Assembly: GCA_022821585.1 (NCBI GenBank) | Contig: JAJEDI010000058.1 | Location: 1-64,000 of the forward strand | DNA from: Caldilineaceae bacterium | Lineage (GTDB): Bacteria; Chloroflexota; Anaerolineae; Caldilineales; Caldilineaceae | DNA length: 64,000 nt | Direction of reading: 5' to 3' | Shown: piece after piece, positions 18,747 to 29,600 of the stretch | Layout: every line of letters begins with the position of its first letter | Numbering within the stretch: position 1 is the stretch's first letter | Notes under the pieces: model-generated | What the model was told of the DNA's origin: nothing | Database searches by the model: none | Seen by the model: only the letters and a program-made list of their open reading frames with translations | Program-made: the position numbers and the translations under genes

Positions 18747-19685
18747 ATGCGGCGCCCTACGCTGACGGGCGGGTCAGAAAAGGGCCCGCAAACGGGACGC
18801 TATGATGGACGTTTTGCGCTGTTCCTCATAGCGCCCGCCTTCTTCTTCTATACGGTCTTCCTCATCCTGCCGCTCTTCGGCACGGTGGTGATTGGCTTTA
18901 CCGACTGGACAGGCATCAGCTTTTCCACGCTCAGGTTCACCGGTCTAGAAAACTTCATTCAAATGGCCGGTGACGAGTTCTTCTGGGGCGCGTTCCGCAA
19001 CAGCTTTCTCTTCGTTGCCTGTTGCCTACTCTTCCAGGTCGGCGTCGCCTTGCTCTTCGCCGTCATTCTGGAATCCGGTCCCAGATATGCCAGGTTGTTC
19101 CGCAGCATCTTCTTCGTTCCCTTCGTGATCTCGCTCGTGGTCATCGGAATCCTCTTCAACTTTCTGCTCGACCCGACCATCGGCATCGTCGACATCCTGC
19201 TGCGTGCTGTCGGCCTCGACGGGCCCAAATTCGGCTGGCTCGGCACCACCACGCTCAACGTCTTCGTTGTCATCGCAGTCCACATTTGGCGCAATTTTGG
19301 TTTCACCATGTTCCTGCTCATCGCCGGCCTGCAGGCCATTCCGCGAGAGCTCCAGGAGAGCGCCCGCCTTGACGGCGCCACAGCGTGGCAGCTGACCACG
19401 CGGATTACCATCCCCCTACTGCGCGAAGTGCTCGTCGTTGCCTCGGTGATCACCTCGATCGACGCCATGCGCGTCTTTGATCTCGTTTACACACTGACCG
19501 GCGGCGGGCCCTTCCACAGCTCGGAGACGGTTGTCACCTACATCTACCAGCTCGGCCTGGGCGGTGCACGAACTCAGCATGGATACGCTACCGCCATCGC
19601 GCTCGTGCTCGTACTGGTGATCATCGGCATGTCCGTGCTTCAGTTCACCCTTGCCCGCGCCGGCAGGGGCGCCGTTTCCAACTGA
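18747..19685 (+). CDS. sugar ABC transporter permease, MalF type
   Basis: This 312-residue protein has six transmembrane helices and the permease EAA loop QESARLDGATAWQLTTRITIPLL, which contacts the ATPase. It starts 50 bp after binding protein 2 and is followed 10 bp later by a MalG-type partner, so the three genes form one importer. The N-terminus lacks the extended periplasmic loop of E. coli MalF, as usual for this broad family. Confidence 0.93.
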   Translation: MRRPTLTGGSEKGPQTGRYDGRFALFLIAPAFFFYTVFLILPLFGTVVIGFTDWTGISFSTLRFTGLENFIQMAGDEFFWGAFRNSFLFVACCLLFQVGVALLFAVILESGPRYARLFRSIFFVPFVISLVVIGILFNFLLDPTIGIVDILLRAVGLDGPKFGWLGTTTLNVFVVIAVHIWRNFGFTMFLLIAGLQAIPRELQESARLDGATAWQLTTRITIPLLREVLVVASVITSIDAMRVFDLVYTLTGGGPFHSSETVVTYIYQLGLGGARTQHGYATAIALVLVLVIIGMSVLQFTLARAGRGAVSN

Positions 19686-19695
19686 GGTTTCCGCA

Positions 19696-20562
19696 ATGGT
19701 CTTTCGTGAACTCAGTCTGCCGGTAAGGCTTCTCTTCTACCTGTTCCTGGCTGTCGCTGCCGTCAGCATTCTCTATCCCCTGACGTGGATGTCCTACACC
19801 TCTCTAAAGACCAACGAGGAGGTCATGTTTTCTCCCTTCGGCCTGCCGACCCGCATCTCTTTCGAAAACATCGCCGAAGCCTGGCAGACAGGGAACTTCG
19901 CCCGTCTCTATGCCAACAGCATCCTGATCGCGGTCGTCTCCGTCATCGGCATCATTTCAATTTCGACCACGGCCGCCTATGGGCTGGCACGCTATCACTT
20001 CTCCGCCAATCGCGCGCTCTTTCTCTATTTTCTGGTCGGCATGGCCGTGCCCACGCAGGCGCTCATGGTGCCCAGCTTCAAATTGATGGCCATCCTCGAC
20101 TCCTGGGCAAACGCTCTCCATCTACCCATCCCCTTGCTCAACAGCCCTCTCCCCGTCATCCTTACCTACATGAGCTGGTCCTCCCTAGCCATAATTTTCA
20201 TCCGCGCCTATTTCATTTCGATTCCCCCCGAGCTGGAGGACGCCGCTCGCGTGGATGGGGCCCGAGAGCTGCAGATTTTGCGCCTTGTCATGGTGCCTCT
20301 GGCAATGCCGGCGATTGCGACCATGACCATCTTCTATTTCGTCTTCTTCTGGAACGACTTTCTCTGGCCTCTCATCTATCTGCACAAGCATACACTGCGC
20401 ACAATTCCTCTGGGCATCATGCACTTCGAGGGCAAATATGTAAGTCTATGGAGTTTACAGGTGGCGGCCCTCTCATTGGCGGCCTGGCCTCCAATCCTGA
20501 TATACATACTTTTTCACCGCCGCATCCAGCGCGGCCTGACAGAGGGAGCCCTTAAGTTTTGA
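19696..20562 (+). CDS. sugar ABC transporter permease, MalG type
   Basis: This 288-residue protein has six helices and the EAA motif PPELEDAARVDGARELQILRLVMVPLA split around residue 190. The C-terminal RRIQRGLTEGALK is the typical MalG-type end. ATG 19696 is preferred over an upstream in-frame alternative at 19651, which would overlap the MalF-type gene. No ATPase gene follows, so a shared MsmX/UgpC-type ATPase encoded elsewhere is expected. Confidence 0.92.
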   Translation: MVFRELSLPVRLLFYLFLAVAAVSILYPLTWMSYTSLKTNEEVMFSPFGLPTRISFENIAEAWQTGNFARLYANSILIAVVSVIGIISISTTAAYGLARYHFSANRALFLYFLVGMAVPTQALMVPSFKLMAILDSWANALHLPIPLLNSPLPVILTYMSWSSLAIIFIRAYFISIPPELEDAARVDGARELQILRLVMVPLAMPAIATMTIFYFVFFWNDFLWPLIYLHKHTLRTIPLGIMHFEGKYVSLWSLQVAALSLAAWPPILIYILFHRRIQRGLTEGALKF

Positions 20563-20640
20563 ATTCAGCGATTCGTCCAAAGCATCTGGGCAGGATGGCG
20601 AAAGTTGCCAGGACCTTGCGCAGGAAAGTGAATCTCATCT

Positions 20641-21594
20641 ATGGCCAATCTTTCTCAAGCTGACTCCGCGCTTCCGCAGATGCGCCCTGGCCGGTTTCGT
20701 CTGCCGCGCGGCGAGGCATGGAGAGAGAATCTCTACGGTTATCTCTTCATCTCTCCCTGGATTCTGGGTTTCGTGCTCTTCCTGGCCGGACCTCTCCTGG
20801 TATCTCTCGGGCTGATGTTTACCGAGTACGCCGGCTTCAAGAAGATCACCTACGTAGGTCTGGCGAACTTTGAGGAGCTGATAAAGTTTGACATCCGCTT
20901 CATAGGCTCGTTGCGCGTCAGCGCTGTATTCGCCTTCTGGACGGTCTCACTGGCCATCATCATTTCGCTGGCTATGGCGCTTCTCCTCAATCAGCGCTTC
21001 AAGGGGCATACATTCTTCCGCGGCCTCTTCTACCTGCCGGCCGCGGTCAGCGGAGTCGCCATGACCTTCGTCTGGGCCGCGATGTTCGAGAAGGACTACG
21101 GGATGTTCAACCAGATTCTGCGCATATTCGATTTCGATCGCGTCGCCTGGCTGACATCGATCGAGTGGGCCCTACCCTCCTATATCATCATGCGCTTATA
21201 CGGCGTGGGCCATTACATGGTGATCATGCTCGCCGGCCTGCAGAGCATTCCGGACGATCTTCACGAAGCCGCCAAGGTCGATGGCGCCAGCGGACTTGCC
21301 CTCTTCCGCCACATCACCTTGCCTCTTCTGTCGCCTACCATTTTCTTCCTGATGATCGTGGGCATGATCGGTTCGCTGCAGGTGTTCACCGAGGGCTTCA
21401 TGCTGACCCAGGGGGGACCGGCGCGGTCCACGCTCTTCTACGTGCTCTACCTCTATATCGTCGCTTTCACCGAGAGGCGGTTCGGATACGCCAGTGTACT
21501 GGCCTGGCTTCTCTTCCTGATCATTATGGGCCTGACCTTACTTCAGTTCTGGCTGGCCCGGCGCTGGGTTCATTACGAGTCGCAGGAGGCCTAA
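20641..21594 (+). CDS. sugar ABC transporter permease, MalF type (second pair)
   Basis: This 317-residue protein has six helices beginning YGYLFISPWILGFVLFLAGP, a very typical start for this permease class, and the EAA loop DDLHEAAKVDGASGLALFRHITLPLL. It ends four bases before the next permease ATG (adjacent start at 21595), so the two are translationally coupled. It probably serves binding protein 1 (15619-16989), whose own downstream genes are otherwise missing. Confidence 0.93.
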   Translation: MANLSQADSALPQMRPGRFRLPRGEAWRENLYGYLFISPWILGFVLFLAGPLLVSLGLMFTEYAGFKKITYVGLANFEELIKFDIRFIGSLRVSAVFAFWTVSLAIIISLAMALLLNQRFKGHTFFRGLFYLPAAVSGVAMTFVWAAMFEKDYGMFNQILRIFDFDRVAWLTSIEWALPSYIIMRLYGVGHYMVIMLAGLQSIPDDLHEAAKVDGASGLALFRHITLPLLSPTIFFLMIVGMIGSLQVFTEGFMLTQGGPARSTLFYVLYLYIVAFTERRFGYASVLAWLLFLIIMGLTLLQFWLARRWVHYESQEA

Positions 21595-22497
21595 ATGGCA
21601 ACGGAAATCAGACAGGCAAGCAGTCCATGGATGTACCGCCGCACGCTGCGACTGTTACTAAACTATGTGGTCGCTATCGCGATCGGCATCGTCATGATTT
21701 TCCCGCTGCTATGGATGTTTTCGGGCGCCCTCAAGACCAAGGAGATGCTGCTCGAAGAGACCGTCATCAACCTGATCCCGCCGCTGCCCTGGCAGTGGCA
21801 CAACTTCATCGATGCCTGGACCGCACTGGCCTTCACCCGGTTCCTGTTTAATACGCTGGTCATCACCGTGGCCTCCATCTTCGGCGGGCTGCTTTCCGCC
21901 TCCATGGTGGCATTCGGTTTTGCCCGCCTGCGCTTCGTTGGACGAAACTTTCTGTTCTTCATCGTCCTGGGCACGATGATGGTCCCAATGCAGGTTACGG
22001 CGATTCCAACGTTCCTGCTCTTTCACCGCCTGGGGTGGCTCAACACGTACCTGCCGCTCATCGTGCCCATGTGGATGGGTGGCGGCGCCTTCTATATCTT
22101 CCTGCTGCGCCAGTACATTATGACCATCCCCACCGAGCTCGACGATGCCGCCAAAATCGATGGCTGTTCCCCGATCGGCATTTACCGCCATGTAATCATG
22201 CCTAACATTGGCCCAGCGCTGGCCGCGGCCTCGATCTTCCTATTTCTCCATTCCTGGAATGATCTGTGGGGGCCGCTGATCTACCTGACCGACGACAACA
22301 CCTGGACCCTGGCACGCGGCATGCTGACCTTCAAACGTACGTTGGCCGAGTTCCGCCACGGCGGCGGACTGCGGCAATACCAGATTCACTGGTTCCTGTC
22401 GCTCGGCACCATGACCATGCTGCCCGTCCTGTTTATCTATCTCGTCCTTCAGCGCCACTTCGTGAGCGGCGTTGTAACTTCCGGCCTAAAGGGGTAA
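21595..22497 (+). CDS. sugar ABC transporter permease, MalG type (second pair)
   Basis: This 300-residue protein has six helices with the EAA motif TELDDAAKIDGCSPIGIYRHVIMPNI and the C-terminal end QRHFVSGVVTSGLKG typical of MalG-like permeases. Its ATG immediately follows the stop of the preceding permease. It is the last transporter gene of the locus; a lipoprotein gene begins 75 bp later. Confidence 0.93.
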   Translation: MATEIRQASSPWMYRRTLRLLLNYVVAIAIGIVMIFPLLWMFSGALKTKEMLLEETVINLIPPLPWQWHNFIDAWTALAFTRFLFNTLVITVASIFGGLLSASMVAFGFARLRFVGRNFLFFIVLGTMMVPMQVTAIPTFLLFHRLGWLNTYLPLIVPMWMGGGAFYIFLLRQYIMTIPTELDDAAKIDGCSPIGIYRHVIMPNIGPALAAASIFLFLHSWNDLWGPLIYLTDDNTWTLARGMLTFKRTLAEFRHGGGLRQYQIHWFLSLGTMTMLPVLFIYLVLQRHFVSGVVTSGLKG

Positions 22498-22571
22498 TCT
22501 GTATATAGCATCGTGTCTTGACGATGGGCCATGTGCGCCCGGATGGCGAAAAATCAGGGCGTTCCACAATC

Positions 22572-23555
22572 ATGCTGCGGTCCCTGCTGCTATTCGCTTC
22601 AGCCCTTCTCCTGTCTGTCGCTTCGTGCGGCGGACCCACCGCTGAAGACGCTGCGCCTTTGCGCGCCGAACCTTCCGAAGCCGAAGAGCAGCTTCCTGCG
22701 GAGGAAGTCGGCCCCGGAACCGTTGTACCGGCGCAGGCCGTTGCAGACGCCACGGCTACGGCCCTGCCCACGTTTACACCGTTGCCGCCGCCCATCGAAA
22801 CGAAAACGCCGCTGCCGACAGTAACGTCTGTTGCAACTGCGACGCCAACTCTCACCGCCACTCCGACTGCAACTGCTGAGCCGCCTCAACCGACGGCAAC
22901 GGCCACAGCCACAGATTCGCCGCCCCTGCCGACCCCGACGTCGACTCTATCGCCGACGGTTACGCCCACCAGTACACCAATACCGTCGACCGTCTTCGTG
23001 CGCAGCCATTCCACCTACCCGTCAGGCTCCGGACTGGCTCTGGTTGGCGAAGTGGTCAATGGCGGAGCCTACGAGGTGTTTGGCGTCCGCGTGCAGGGCG
23101 ATTTCTATAGCAGCAGCGGTGAACTGATCGCCGAATCCGAAGCTGTGGCGGTCTTCGGCAAGCTGGAGGTTGAACGGCCGGGACCGTTTCTCATGCTTGT
23201 AGACGTGGACCCGTCCGCCGTCCAGAGCTATGAGATAAGCGTTTCCTACGATGATTTCAGTATTGTCGAGTTTCGTGACCTGGAAGTGTCGGCGGTTTCC
23301 GTTGTCGAGCGGGATGGACGCACTGCAATCGTCGGCAGGCTTCACAATCGGCACGAGACGGCTCTGACTTCGGTCGTCGTGGCCGCTACATTCTTCGACG
23401 ACAGCGGAGAAGTTGTGGACGTGGTGGAACTATCGATGTTCGGAGAGACGATTACACCTGGCGCAGATCTCCTTTTTGAAATCCCCCTGCAGGACTTAGG
23501 CAAAGCGTTTACAAACTTGCGCGTGCAGGCCCAAGGTCAATTGAGCCTGTTCTGA
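22572..23555 (+). CDS. lipoprotein with Thr/Pro linker and FxLYD-like domains
   Basis: This 327-residue protein has a signal peptide ending SVASC, a long Thr/Pro/Ala-rich linker (about residues 60-135) and two beta domains. The first contains GEVVNGGAYEVFGVRVQGDF and the second GRLHNRHETALTSVVVAATFFD, both of FxLYD-like pattern (extracellular, uncertain role). ATG 22572 starts the signal peptide; an in-frame upstream start would add a non-coding-like extension. It follows the ABC locus on the same strand and ends at a strong terminator. Its link to sugar uptake is only positional. Confidence 0.8.
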   Translation: MLRSLLLFASALLLSVASCGGPTAEDAAPLRAEPSEAEEQLPAEEVGPGTVVPAQAVADATATALPTFTPLPPPIETKTPLPTVTSVATATPTLTATPTATAEPPQPTATATATDSPPLPTPTSTLSPTVTPTSTPIPSTVFVRSHSTYPSGSGLALVGEVVNGGAYEVFGVRVQGDFYSSSGELIAESEAVAVFGKLEVERPGPFLMLVDVDPSAVQSYEISVSYDDFSIVEFRDLEVSAVSVVERDGRTAIVGRLHNRHETALTSVVVAATFFDDSGEVVDVVELSMFGETITPGADLLFEIPLQDLGKAFTNLRVQAQGQLSLF

Positions 23556-23609
23556 ACTCCGACCGTCAGCGCACACCCTGGAGCATTCCTCCCGAGAGCC
23601 GGTACGCGC

Positions 23610-23654
23610 AACGTCCCTCCGCCAGCGATTATGCTGTACGGAGGGACGTTTTGA
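23610..23654 (+). terminator. rho-independent terminator
   Basis: An 11-bp stem pairs 23610-23620 with 23640-23650 and is followed by TTTT overlapping the stem end. It lies 55 bp after the lipoprotein stop and separates it from the convergent giant gene. Its stem core CGTCCCTC resembles that of the amt terminator. Confidence 0.75.
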
Positions 23655-23677
23655 TTCAATAGTGGCTGAGCTGTACT

Positions 23678-26600
23678 CTATCCTTCAGTCTGGTCCAGAG
23701 GGTGTACCATTACGCTCACCCGGTTGTCCAGTTCAGAGATCTCCGATACCACATTGGCCGGGTCGACAACGACCTGCAAGGTCCTCGCTCCCAGTCCGTC
23801 CTCTGCCCGGAACAGTGTGCGCACCGTGACCTCCTCTCCCGCTCCCAGGCCCTCGATAGTTTGAGGCAAACCGAGCAGATTCAGGTTGTCAGTCTCGTCC
23901 AGGACGTGGACGCTGAAGCCGCCAACGTCCTTGCTGCCCTCATTGCGCACCGTTGTGGTAACCACCACCAGCTCACCTTCACCTGCCGGCGCCACGCTAA
24001 CTACGACCTCCTGGGCGTTCAGAGAAAGATTGACTCCCTCCGCGTTGCTTTCCGATTCCGTAGAGGACGCCAGACTTCCCGTATCCGTCCCTTGCCTGTT
24101 CCCTTGCGCCGACGAACTGAAGCGGAGTGTGCGCTCGGCGGTGTTGTCATCTTCTTCAGTCTCATTGATAACGTTGGCGGGATCGGCCGTCACACGAATC
24201 GTGCGGTTTCCATCCAGGTCACTCGTATCGAAGGACATTACCGCCAGCTCGCGCGCCCCGGGCTGAATTGGCTCCGCAATCGTGAACTCGCCTATTTCGA
24301 CTGCTTCTTCTTCAGTTGCGTCCTCAAACCGAACGATCACGTTTTCCGCCACCGTCTTGCCCTGGTTGCGTACCACGGCCGTAATCGTAACCGGATCTCC
24401 CGGTTCGGGTACGGCTGGGAAGAAGCGAATGTTTGAAGACAGGACCGTCAGATTGGGCGCCTCCTCCGACGCTTCCGAAGGCGTTCGCACGCGCAGGACC
24501 AGCTCAACCCTGTTGTTCTCTTCGTCCAGTTCTCTCACTGCATCTTCCGAATCGGCCACGACTCGGATCTTGCGTTCGCCGGCTTTGCCTTCGGTATCGT
24601 AGGTTACCGATACGGTTGTGCTGTCATTTGCGCCAAGCTGGTCAACCCGCTGCGGACCGCCAATCGGCCTCGGCACTCTTTCCGTCACATCCAGGAAGCG
24701 AACGACGAAGCCGCGGGCGTTGGCATTGCCGGTATTGGATATCTTCGCCGAGATCTTCGTGTCCGTGCCTTCGACCGGTGCCTCGGGGTCGAATTCAACA
24801 TCCTCTTCGGTTACGACAATGTCGGCCCGTTGCGGCGGCGAGATAAAGAGTCCTCGCGTCGCCTGGTTGTCGCGCTCATTCATTTCGGCGATCACATTGT
24901 TGGGATCAACGACCACCCGAATCTGTCGGCTGCCGGTCTCACCGGTGTCGGTGAAGGAGACCTCAACGGTTCCGCCGCCGCCGGCAGGAACCGCATCCAG
25001 CAGCTGTTCCGTGCCTATGGGCACCGACCCGCCGCCGGTCACGTCCAGAATCTGTACGATGACGTCATGCGCCGTATCGGTGCCGTTGTTCAAAACGGTT
25101 GCCGAGACTGTAACGACATCGTGGAGTTCGGGAGACTGCGGGGCGAACTTGATGTTGCCCGACAGCATTGCCAGGTTCGGCGCCATCGCAGCCTGGACCG
25201 GCAAGGTAACCACCGTCTGATTGTCCGCCTTGCTACTTTCGCGAATGAAGTTGTTCGGATCGACAACGACGCGGATGCGGCGGTCGCCCGGTCTGTCGAG
25301 CGTGTCATAGATGATGGGAACCGTGGCGCTGGAGCCCGCCGGCAGGTAACCCACGACGTGAGGCTGGCCGATCGGCACTGCGCCTGCCTCGGTAACGTCC
25401 AGGAATTGAACTACCACGTCGGTGGCATCCTCGGCGCCGTCATTGAGAACGATTGCCCGAATCAGGACCCTGTCGCCTTCAGTTGGGGTGGCGGGATTGA
25501 AGCCCACATTGCGGGCGTTTACGATCAGGTTCGGGGCTGCCCGTTCCAGCACCTCCACCGACTTACTCGCCGAATTGTCGCTTTCAGCGGTTTCCTCTAT
25601 GAAGTTTCCGGGGTCGGCCGTTACTTCGATTCGACGCTGTCCTTCTCTTTCGGTCGTGTCGTAGACGACGCCCACGGCTGCGCTGCCTCCGGAGGGGATC
25701 AGCGAGATTGTCTGCGCCGCCCCTATCGGAACGCCGGGCCGCTCCGTTTCATCCATGAACTGCACATCCACATCGCGTGCCGGCGCGCTGCCGTGGTTGA
25801 CGACAATAGCGGTGAGGATAATTCTCTGTCCCTCGCGCGGCGATTTCGGCGTGATTGCAACGTTGCTGCTCTTGACAGTCAGATTCGGCAACGGCTGCGC
25901 CGCCATCCGCAAGGAGGCGGACGCCCTGTTGTCGGTCTCCTTCGTCTCTGCAATGTAGTTATTGGGGTCGACGATCACCTGAATTCTGGGATCATCCTTG
26001 CCGGTCGTATCGAAGACGACCTGCGCGACCCCGCTGCTACCGGCGGGAATCCTGTCGATTACCTGCGGTTCGCTGATCGGTACACCGCGCCCGCTGCCTT
26101 CCACAAACTGCACGATCACCTCACTGGCGTCGCCGCCGCCTTCGTTCAGTACGGTGGCACTGATCGTAACCTGATCGCCGTCCACCGGTCTGCTGGGATG
26201 GAAGCCGACGTTGCTGGTTTCGATCACCAGGTTGGGAATCGCAGGCGGGTTGATTGAGATCGCGGCTTCGGCCTGATTATCTGTCTCGTCCGACTCGGAG
26301 ATCAGGTTTCTGCGGTCGGCCACCACCCGGATCTTGCGCTCTCCCGAAAGGCCGCGGGTGTTCAGGACAGTTTCTGCAATTCCGCTGCTCCCGGCGGGAA
26401 TCGAGTCAATCAGCTTGCCTGATCCGATCGGAACGGCCTCATCTTCCGTCACATCCAGGAATTGGACGTCGACTTCACCAACGTCCTGTCCTCCCTGGTT
26501 GAGGATGACGGCCTGAACTCGAATCTCATCTCCCGAGTTCGGGTTCGTCGGGATGAAACTGATGTTGGCCGCCTGTACGGACAGGTTGGGCGAAGTCCCC

Positions 26601-29600
26601 CGTGCGATAAGCAGAGTTTTGCTGGCGGTGTTGTCCGTCTCATCGCTCTCGGTAATGATCGACAAGCTGTCAACACTGGCCCTGATGCGGCGTTCTCCCG
26701 AGCGCCCGGCAGTATTGAAGGTCACGCTGGCGATGGCGCTGTCGCCGGCAGCTATCGAGGCCAACGTCTGGATGTCGCCGATCGGACTCAGGCGGCCGCC
26801 GGTAACGTCGGTGAAGTGAACCTGGACGTTTTCGGCGGCGGCCGCGCCGTTGTTCACGACGGTCAGCGAGATGATGACCTCACTGCCGGCCGAAGTCGTC
26901 GGCGGATTGAATCCGATGTTGTCTGAGAGCGCCACCAGGTTCGGCATCGGCGCAGCCTCTACCTCCAGACTGCGCGTGCCCTTGTTGTCAATCTCATCAT
27001 TCTCGGCGATGAAGTTGCCCGGATCGGCTACAACCCGCACCTTGTACGTGCCCGCAGCATCCGGAATCGCGAACTTCACCGTCACGACACCGCTGCCGCC
27101 GACCGCGATCCTGTCCAGCTCCTGTGCCTCGCCGATGGGGACCGGCCGTCCTGCGCTCACATCCTCAAACTGCACAACCACATTCCTGGCAACAACGTCG
27201 CCATCGTTGCGGACGACCGCCAGGATCGTCACCGTCTCACCCACGCGGGGATTGGCCGGACTGAAACCGATATTGTCGGCCAGCACCACCAGGTTTGGCA
27301 TTGGTTCAGGCTCGAGGGTCAGCAGCCGTGTGGCCGTATTGTCGTCTTCGCTCGATTCCCTGATGCGATTGTTGGCATCGACCAGCACCTGGATCTTGCG
27401 GTTGCCTATCGGTCTGTCAACAGAGATCGACTCCGTAATGGTTACTGCGGCGGTGCCGCTGCTGCCTACGCCGATCACCTCTATCGTCTGCTCGCTGCCC
27501 AGCAGACGGGCTTCGCCGCTGGTAACATCGAAGAACTGGACCGAGACATGCTCGGCCGGCGCGGATCCGTTGTTGCCGACAACGGCGCGTAGGGTTACCT
27601 CCTCGCCACTGACCGGCTGGGCCGGGAAGATGGCGATGTTATTGCTGTGGATGAACAGATTGGGCAACGGGGCACTGCCTACCGTCAGCGAAGCGCTGCC
27701 TTCATTGTCATCCTCACTGATCTCCCTGACGAAGTTGCCCGGATCGGCGACCACCTGGACCGTGCGCGAGCCCTGCCCGCCCGAGGCCTTGTACTGGGCC
27801 ACCGCAACTGCCGACGTACCCGGCTCTATGACCTCGATCGTCTGCTGCTCGCCTATCGGCTTCACGCTGGAGCTGGTCACGTCCACAAACTGCACGATCA
27901 CACCTTCAGCTCTCGAACTTCCTGTATTCAGGATCGTGGCGTAGATGGTCACCGGTGTGCCGGCAGCTACCTCGGTGGCGCTGAAACCGATGTTTTCGTC
28001 TACAACGACCAGGTTGGGGGCCGGTCCGTGCGCCACACTCAGCGTGGCCGTGGCGTTGTTGTCCCCTTCGCTGGACTCAGCGACCAGGTTATGTGGATCT
28101 ACCTGGACCTGTATCTTCTGATCGCCGCTGCGGTTGGAGGTATCAAATCGGATTGACGCCACCCCGCTGCTGCCGGGCGCAATCGAAGGAATTACCTGAA
28201 GTGCTGCAATCGGCGCCGCAGGACTTCTGTTCGCGTCCAGGAACTGGACCTGCACATCCTGGACTTCAGAGTCGCCTGCGTTGCGAATCGTTGCAAAGAT
28301 GGTAACTTCATCGCCTTCCACCGGGTTGGACGGCGCGACGCCGATATTGCCGGAGGAGAGCTCCAGGTTCGGTTCGGTGTCCAATTGCAGCGTCAAGGTC
28401 TTGCTCGCGCTATTGTCCGTTTCGTCCAACTCTGTGATGAAGTTGTCCGGGTCCGCAGTGACGCTGATACTGGGATCACCCGAACTGCTGCTGGAGTCGT
28501 AGGTGACTCGCGCCACCGCGCTGCTGCCCGCGGGGATGCTGTCGATCACCTGGTTCGGGGCGACGGGAGTCGTTCTGCCCTCTCTGAACTGGACAATAAC
28601 GCCTTCGGCGTCGGCGGTTCCGTTGTTGATGATCGTCGCCAGGATCGTAACCTGCTCACCAGGCTGCGGCGATGCCGGGTCGAATCCAATGTTGCCCGAA
28701 TCAACGTAAAGATTGGGCGCCGGCGCCTCGGCGACGTTCAGTATCCGTTCGGCGCTGTTGTCCGCTTCGTTGCGCTCGGAGACGAAGTTGGTGGGGTCGA
28801 TCACCATGCGGATGATACGTTCGCCGTCCTTATCCTCGGTGTCGTACTGCACCTGGACCACGCCGCTGCCTCCAACGGGGATTTCGGCGATCGTCTGTGG
28901 CAGTCCGATCGGGTTTGCAGCGTCCTCTTCAGTGACATCGACGAACTGCACTGTAACTGCGCGGGCATCTGCGTTGCCGTTGTTGAGTACCGTCCCGTGT
29001 ATGGTTGTCGCTTCGCCTGCGAACGGGTCGGCCGGGTTGAAGCCGATATTGATCGACTGGGCAACCAGATTGGGCAGGAGTTGCTTTTCGCCCGGCAACT
29101 GCAGTTTCGCCGTCAAGACCTGAACGTCGTCGATATACCAGCCTTCGTTGTCGTTAAATGTGTCGTCAATCGTATCAAACCAGAATCGGACCTGGATCGA
29201 GCCGCTATCGCTGACAGCCTGGCTCAGGTCCACGTCGCGTCTCGCCCAGTTCCCTTCGGTACCGTGGGACTCGAAGACGGTCCGCCACGTCGTACCGTCA
29301 GTGGATATCTGGACTCTGGTGCGGTCGAAGCGCGTGTTTCTCTGCAACTCGCTCCACTCATAGAAGGTGAGCAGCGCGTCGTCAGCGCCGGCGATGTCGA
29401 TGACACCGGACGTGATTCTGCCCTCATTCTCCTTGCCTGTGTCGTAGTTTCGCTGTCGCTCGCGGCCGTAGTACCAGGATGTCTCCGGGCTGTTGAACCG
29501 CAGACTGGACAGATGCCAGAGGCTGTCGTCGGCGTCTTCGATGGTCCACTTACCGGCGCCGCTTTCCATGTCGTCTTCAAAGACGATCGTGCCTGCGCTG

